From Deltaproteobacteria bacterium (lineage in GTDB: Bacteria; Desulfobacterota; Desulfobacteria; Desulfobacterales; UBA11574): 25,193 bases of DNA. Below, piece after piece: positions 22,653-25,193 of the stretch. A model generated the notes under the pieces. It was not told where the DNA came from, ran no database searches, and saw only the letters and a list, made by a program, of their open reading frames with translations. Position 1 is the first letter of the stretch. Each line of letters opens with the position of its first letter. Position numbers and translations under genes: made by a program. Location: positions 1-25,193 of the forward strand of contig JAFDBA010000007.1 of assembly GCA_019313505.1 (NCBI GenBank), in the 5' to 3' direction.

Positions 22653-23306
22653 TTATGCTACCGGGCGATATTTTGATTGTTCATCTGTTATTAGATATAA
22701 TGCCCGGACGTCTTCAAAGTCTAGAAGTTCACCCTTGCCACCGAATTTTTTCTTGGCAGCTGCCAAATGATCGGTGGCAAGTTTTTTCATTTCCGCCTCA
22801 TCACCAAAGTTGAGCGCACCTGAGGGGCAAGCTTTGACGCAGGCCGGAAGGAGCCCGGCCTCCACGCGATCGTAGCACATATTGCACTTGACCATCTGCT
22901 TCTCTTTTTTGCTCCAGGTGGGAATACTCCAGGGACAGGCTTGTTTGATTGCCTTGAAACTTTTTTCCAGTTCTTTGGTCTTTTTAGTAAATAGAACTGT
23001 CCCTAATTTATCGTGAACAATAATGGCATCCTTCATGATTTGGTCCGCCTTCTTTTTACAAGCCGGTTTCAGGCAGTGACGGCAGGCTTCAGTGAAAAAG
23101 TACCAGGCCATAGAGTTGACCTTAGCAGGGTGCTCCGAAAAGCGCACCAGGCGGAATGTGTTGCCATCCAGGTCAGGTGGATTCTGGTATGTGCCATATT
23201 GCTTTGTTTTGCTGGCATCGTGCTTTTTATACTGCTTGCAGGCGATTTGACAACCGCGGCAGGCAGTGCAACGGGTCGTATCTATAAAGAAAAATTTACC
23301 GGCCAT
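22653..23306 (-). CDS. fdhB: FdhB, formate dehydrogenase iron-sulfur subunit
   Basis: A 217-aa electron-transfer subunit with four predicted 4Fe-4S clusters. Motifs are DTTRCTACRGCQIACKQ, ACRHCLKPACKKK, KQACPWSIPTW and VKCNMCYDRVEAGLLPACVKACPSG. The length and lack of a C-terminal helix resemble the small subunit of the soluble periplasmic FdhAB enzymes of Desulfovibrio, rather than membrane-anchored FdnH. No export signal is seen, so it would be carried out with the FdhA Tat signal. The ATG lies 3 bp after the fdhA stop and its AGGAGG is inside the fdhA end, indicating coupling. It would hand electrons to HmcA or another periplasmic cytochrome. Confidence 0.93.
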   Translation of the reverse strand: MAGKFFFIDTTRCTACRGCQIACKQYKKHDASKTKQYGTYQNPPDLDGNTFRLVRFSEHPAKVNSMAWYFFTEACRHCLKPACKKKADQIMKDAIIVHDKLGTVLFTKKTKELEKSFKAIKQACPWSIPTWSKKEKQMVKCNMCYDRVEAGLLPACVKACPSGALNFGDEAEMKKLATDHLAAAKKKFGGKGELLDFEDVRALYLITDEQSKYRPVA

Positions 23307-23309
23307 GGT

Positions 23310-25193
23310 TTACGCCCTCCTTTTCCCGCTTTTTTCCACGTTGACCATAAAAGCCTTGGTCTCCGGGATTCTTGTGTTGGGATCACCGGCTGATGGTGTC
23401 AAGAGGTTGGCCGAATCTCCGCCATCCTCTGGATAGATCCATCCGAAGCACCAGGGCAGGCCCACCTGATGAACAGTCGTCCCTTGTATTTTAAAGGGTT
23501 TAAATCGACCGGTCACCATAGCCACGGCTTCTACTTCGCCCCGGGCCGATGAAACCTTGCATTTATCACCGTTGTTGATTCCCTTGAGTTTGCCCAGTTC
23601 TATGCTCATTTCTACAAAGAGTTGGGGCTGGGTCTCAAGCAGCCAGGGCTGCCAGCGGGTTAGTATGCCGGTCTGCCAGTGCTCTGTTACCCGGTAGGTC
23701 GTGCCAACAAATGGAAAACGCGGGTCACAGGTTGCATGAGCATCTGTATCCGCACCATAAACCACTGCTGTCGGGCTCATGCGATGGCTGGAAAACAGGT
23801 TTTTCGGGACCGGACACTCTAACGGCTCATAATGCTCTGGGAAAGGTCCATCTGCCCGGCCGGGACCAAAAACCGAAGCCACACCGTCCGGCTTCATAAT
23901 AAACGGACGCTTGGTCTTGGCTTTGTTGGCCATGGGCGGCCAGCCGCCATCAGGCACATCTCCAACCCATTTGCCGTTTTTGTATTCCAGAATGTTTTTA
24001 TCCGGCGACCAGGGTTTGCCATTGAGGTCGACTGACGCTCTATTGTAAATGATCCTTCGGTTAACAGGCCAGCACCATGACCATTCGGGATAAAGACCCA
24101 TACCGGTGGGATCTTTCTTCCCACGGCGTGCAGCCATGTTCCCCTTTTCCGTGTAAGAATTGCAGTAGAGCCAGTTTCCCGAACTGGTGGAGCCATCTGT
24201 TAGCAAATAAGCGAACGATGGTACCAGGGTTCCTTTTTTGAAGGATTTGCCCTTTACAGTGGCATCTTTCTCAAAGTAGCCGTTTATCAGCTTGGCAACA
24301 GCGTGGGGATCAAACTTTCCGTTTTTAACAAAGTCCCACCGCAAGTTTTGGATGGGCTCGGGAAATGTGCCGCCGTTTTTGTATAGTTCACGGATCTTTT
24401 CGAAAAGCTCGACCATAATATCGCCGTCTGGTTTAACGCCTCGTAATCGTTTGGGGCCCTGGTAACGCCACTGACTCCAACGACCGGAGTTTGTAATCGA
24501 GCCTTCTTTTTCCACACTGGTTGCGCAGGGCAGGAAAATAACCTCTGTCTTAATTTCCTCGGGATTCATTCCGGGACCTTTCCAGAATGAGGCGGTTTCG
24601 TTGTCAAAAATGTTGACGTTAACCATCCAGTCCAGCTTGGCCAGGGCCTTGCGGGTCTTGTTGGAATTAGCTCCGGAACAGGCCGGATTCTGGCCCCAGG
24701 CAAAGAATCCCTTGAAGTTTCCTTTGTACATCTCGTCGAAAATGGTGAGCCACGAGTAGTTCGCGCCGGCATCCAGCTTAGGCATCCAGTCGTAACCGAA
24801 GTCGTTGGCCGCGGTGGCGGCTTCTCCGAACATGGATTTGAGAAAGCTCACCATATACTTGGGCTCATATTGCCACCAGTTAGCGCTCAATGGATCATTG
24901 CTCTTGGCCCTTCTTTTCAGATAATCGGCAAGCTTAGGCAATTTGGTATTTGGGGTGGCCATGTAACCAGGCAAGATGTGGAACAGCAGGCAGTGGTCTG
25001 TGGAACCCTGCACGTTGGACTCCCCGCGCAAGGCGTTAACCCCGCCTCCGGGTCGGCCCATATTACCCAACATGAGCTGGATCATGGCCATCATGCGGAT
25101 GTTCTGTACTCCCACCGTGTGCTGTGTCCAGCCCATGGCGTACATGATGGTTCCGGTCTTATCCACGGCGCCGGTTTTTGCATAAGTTTCCCA
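23310..25193 (-). CDS. fdhA: FdhA, molybdopterin formate dehydrogenase catalytic subunit (N-terminus cut by window edge)
   Basis: C-terminal 627 residues of the large subunit of a molybdenum/tungsten bis-MGD formate dehydrogenase. Formate is oxidised to CO2, or the reverse. The frame is open to the right edge; the full protein is normally about 1000 aa. Visible family features are GWTQHTVGVQNIR, LMLGNMGRPGGGVNALRGESNVQG, FFAWGQNPACSGANSNK, TEVIFLPCATSVEKEGSITNSGRW, and the C-terminal MGD-binding domain with FPFVGTTYRVTEHWQTG and LPWCFGWIYPEDGG. The Tat signal, N-terminal 4Fe-4S cluster and the active-site Sec or Cys would lie beyond the window, so selenocysteine use cannot be judged. It is the most upstream visible gene of the fdhABE-hmcABCD operon. 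Confidence 0.95.
   Translation of the reverse strand, partial: WETYAKTGAVDKTGTIMYAMGWTQHTVGVQNIRMMAMIQLMLGNMGRPGGGVNALRGESNVQGSTDHCLLFHILPGYMATPNTKLPKLADYLKRRAKSNDPLSANWWQYEPKYMVSFLKSMFGEAATAANDFGYDWMPKLDAGANYSWLTIFDEMYKGNFKGFFAWGQNPACSGANSNKTRKALAKLDWMVNVNIFDNETASFWKGPGMNPEEIKTEVIFLPCATSVEKEGSITNSGRWSQWRYQGPKRLRGVKPDGDIMVELFEKIRELYKNGGTFPEPIQNLRWDFVKNGKFDPHAVAKLINGYFEKDATVKGKSFKKGTLVPSFAYLLTDGSTSSGNWLYCNSYTEKGNMAARRGKKDPTGMGLYPEWSWCWPVNRRIIYNRASVDLNGKPWSPDKNILEYKNGKWVGDVPDGGWPPMANKAKTKRPFIMKPDGVASVFGPGRADGPFPEHYEPLECPVPKNLFSSHRMSPTAVVYGADTDAHATCDPRFPFVGTTYRVTEHWQTGILTRWQPWLLETQPQLFVEMSIELGKLKGINNGDKCKVSSARGEVEAVAMVTGRFKPFKIQGTTVHQVGLPWCFGWIYPEDGGDSANLLTPSAGDPNTRIPETKAFMVNVEKSGKRRA

Noticed and set aside
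1..25193. CRISPR array, tRNA, rRNA, defence island or prophage
   Set aside because: No regular spaced repeats, no tRNA- or rRNA-like sequence, and no nuclease, transposase or phage genes were seen on either strand.

Overview
The window looks like chromosomal DNA from a sulfate-reducing Desulfobacterota bacterium, most likely of the Desulfobacterales. This is inferred from gene content: a 16-haem HmcA-type cytochrome with HmcB, HmcC and HmcD, a periplasmic-type formate dehydrogenase, a type-B succinate dehydrogenase/fumarate reductase, an AhbB-type sirohaem decarboxylase, and many short palindromic intergenic repeats. Both window edges cut genes. No rRNA, tRNA, CRISPR array or transposase gene was found.

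Layout. Positions 1-1839 (minus) hold the start of an sdhCA(B) operon, with sdhA truncated at the left edge. Positions 1951-2520 (minus) encode an HD-domain 5'-deoxynucleotidase-like protein. Positions 2852-8135 (plus) are a complete Tol-Pal envelope cluster, tolQ-tolR-tolA-tolB-pal-cpoB(ybgF), interrupted by repeat-like DNA before pal and before cpoB. Positions 8198-11616 (plus) carry ruvC-ruvA-ruvB, a SAM hydrolase (DUF62 family) and a bactofilin. Positions 11657-13739 (minus) carry a MoxR ATPase and a VWA protein with an altered metal site. Positions 13835-14452 (minus) encode a putative lipoprotein. It is divergent from 14575-16406 (plus), which holds ahbB, apparently with a leaderless mRNA, and a B12-binding radical SAM protein. 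Positions 16491-17390 (minus) encode a DHH phosphoesterase. Positions 17757-25193 (minus) form one tight electron-transfer operon, fdhA(partial)-fdhB-fdhE-hmcA-hmcB-hmcC-hmcD.

How the genes work together. The right-hand operon suggests that formate is oxidised by periplasmic FdhAB and that electrons pass through the 16-haem HmcA to the membrane HmcB/C/D module. Genes for HmcE and HmcF do not follow hmcD. A composite of repeats lies there instead. The Tol-Pal genes couple the inner membrane proton-motive force to outer-membrane constriction, and RuvABC resolves Holliday junctions.

The least expected content is intergenic: a 142-bp transposon-like element with terminal inverted repeats and a 5-bp target duplication (7099-7240), a 127-bp palindromic element (17621-17747), and a 19-bp motif related to its ends at four intergenic places. 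I did not find a clearly new multi-gene defence or metabolic system. The strongest leads are the Fdh-Hmc fusion operon without HmcE/F, the repeat families, and the apparent leaderless ahbB promoter.
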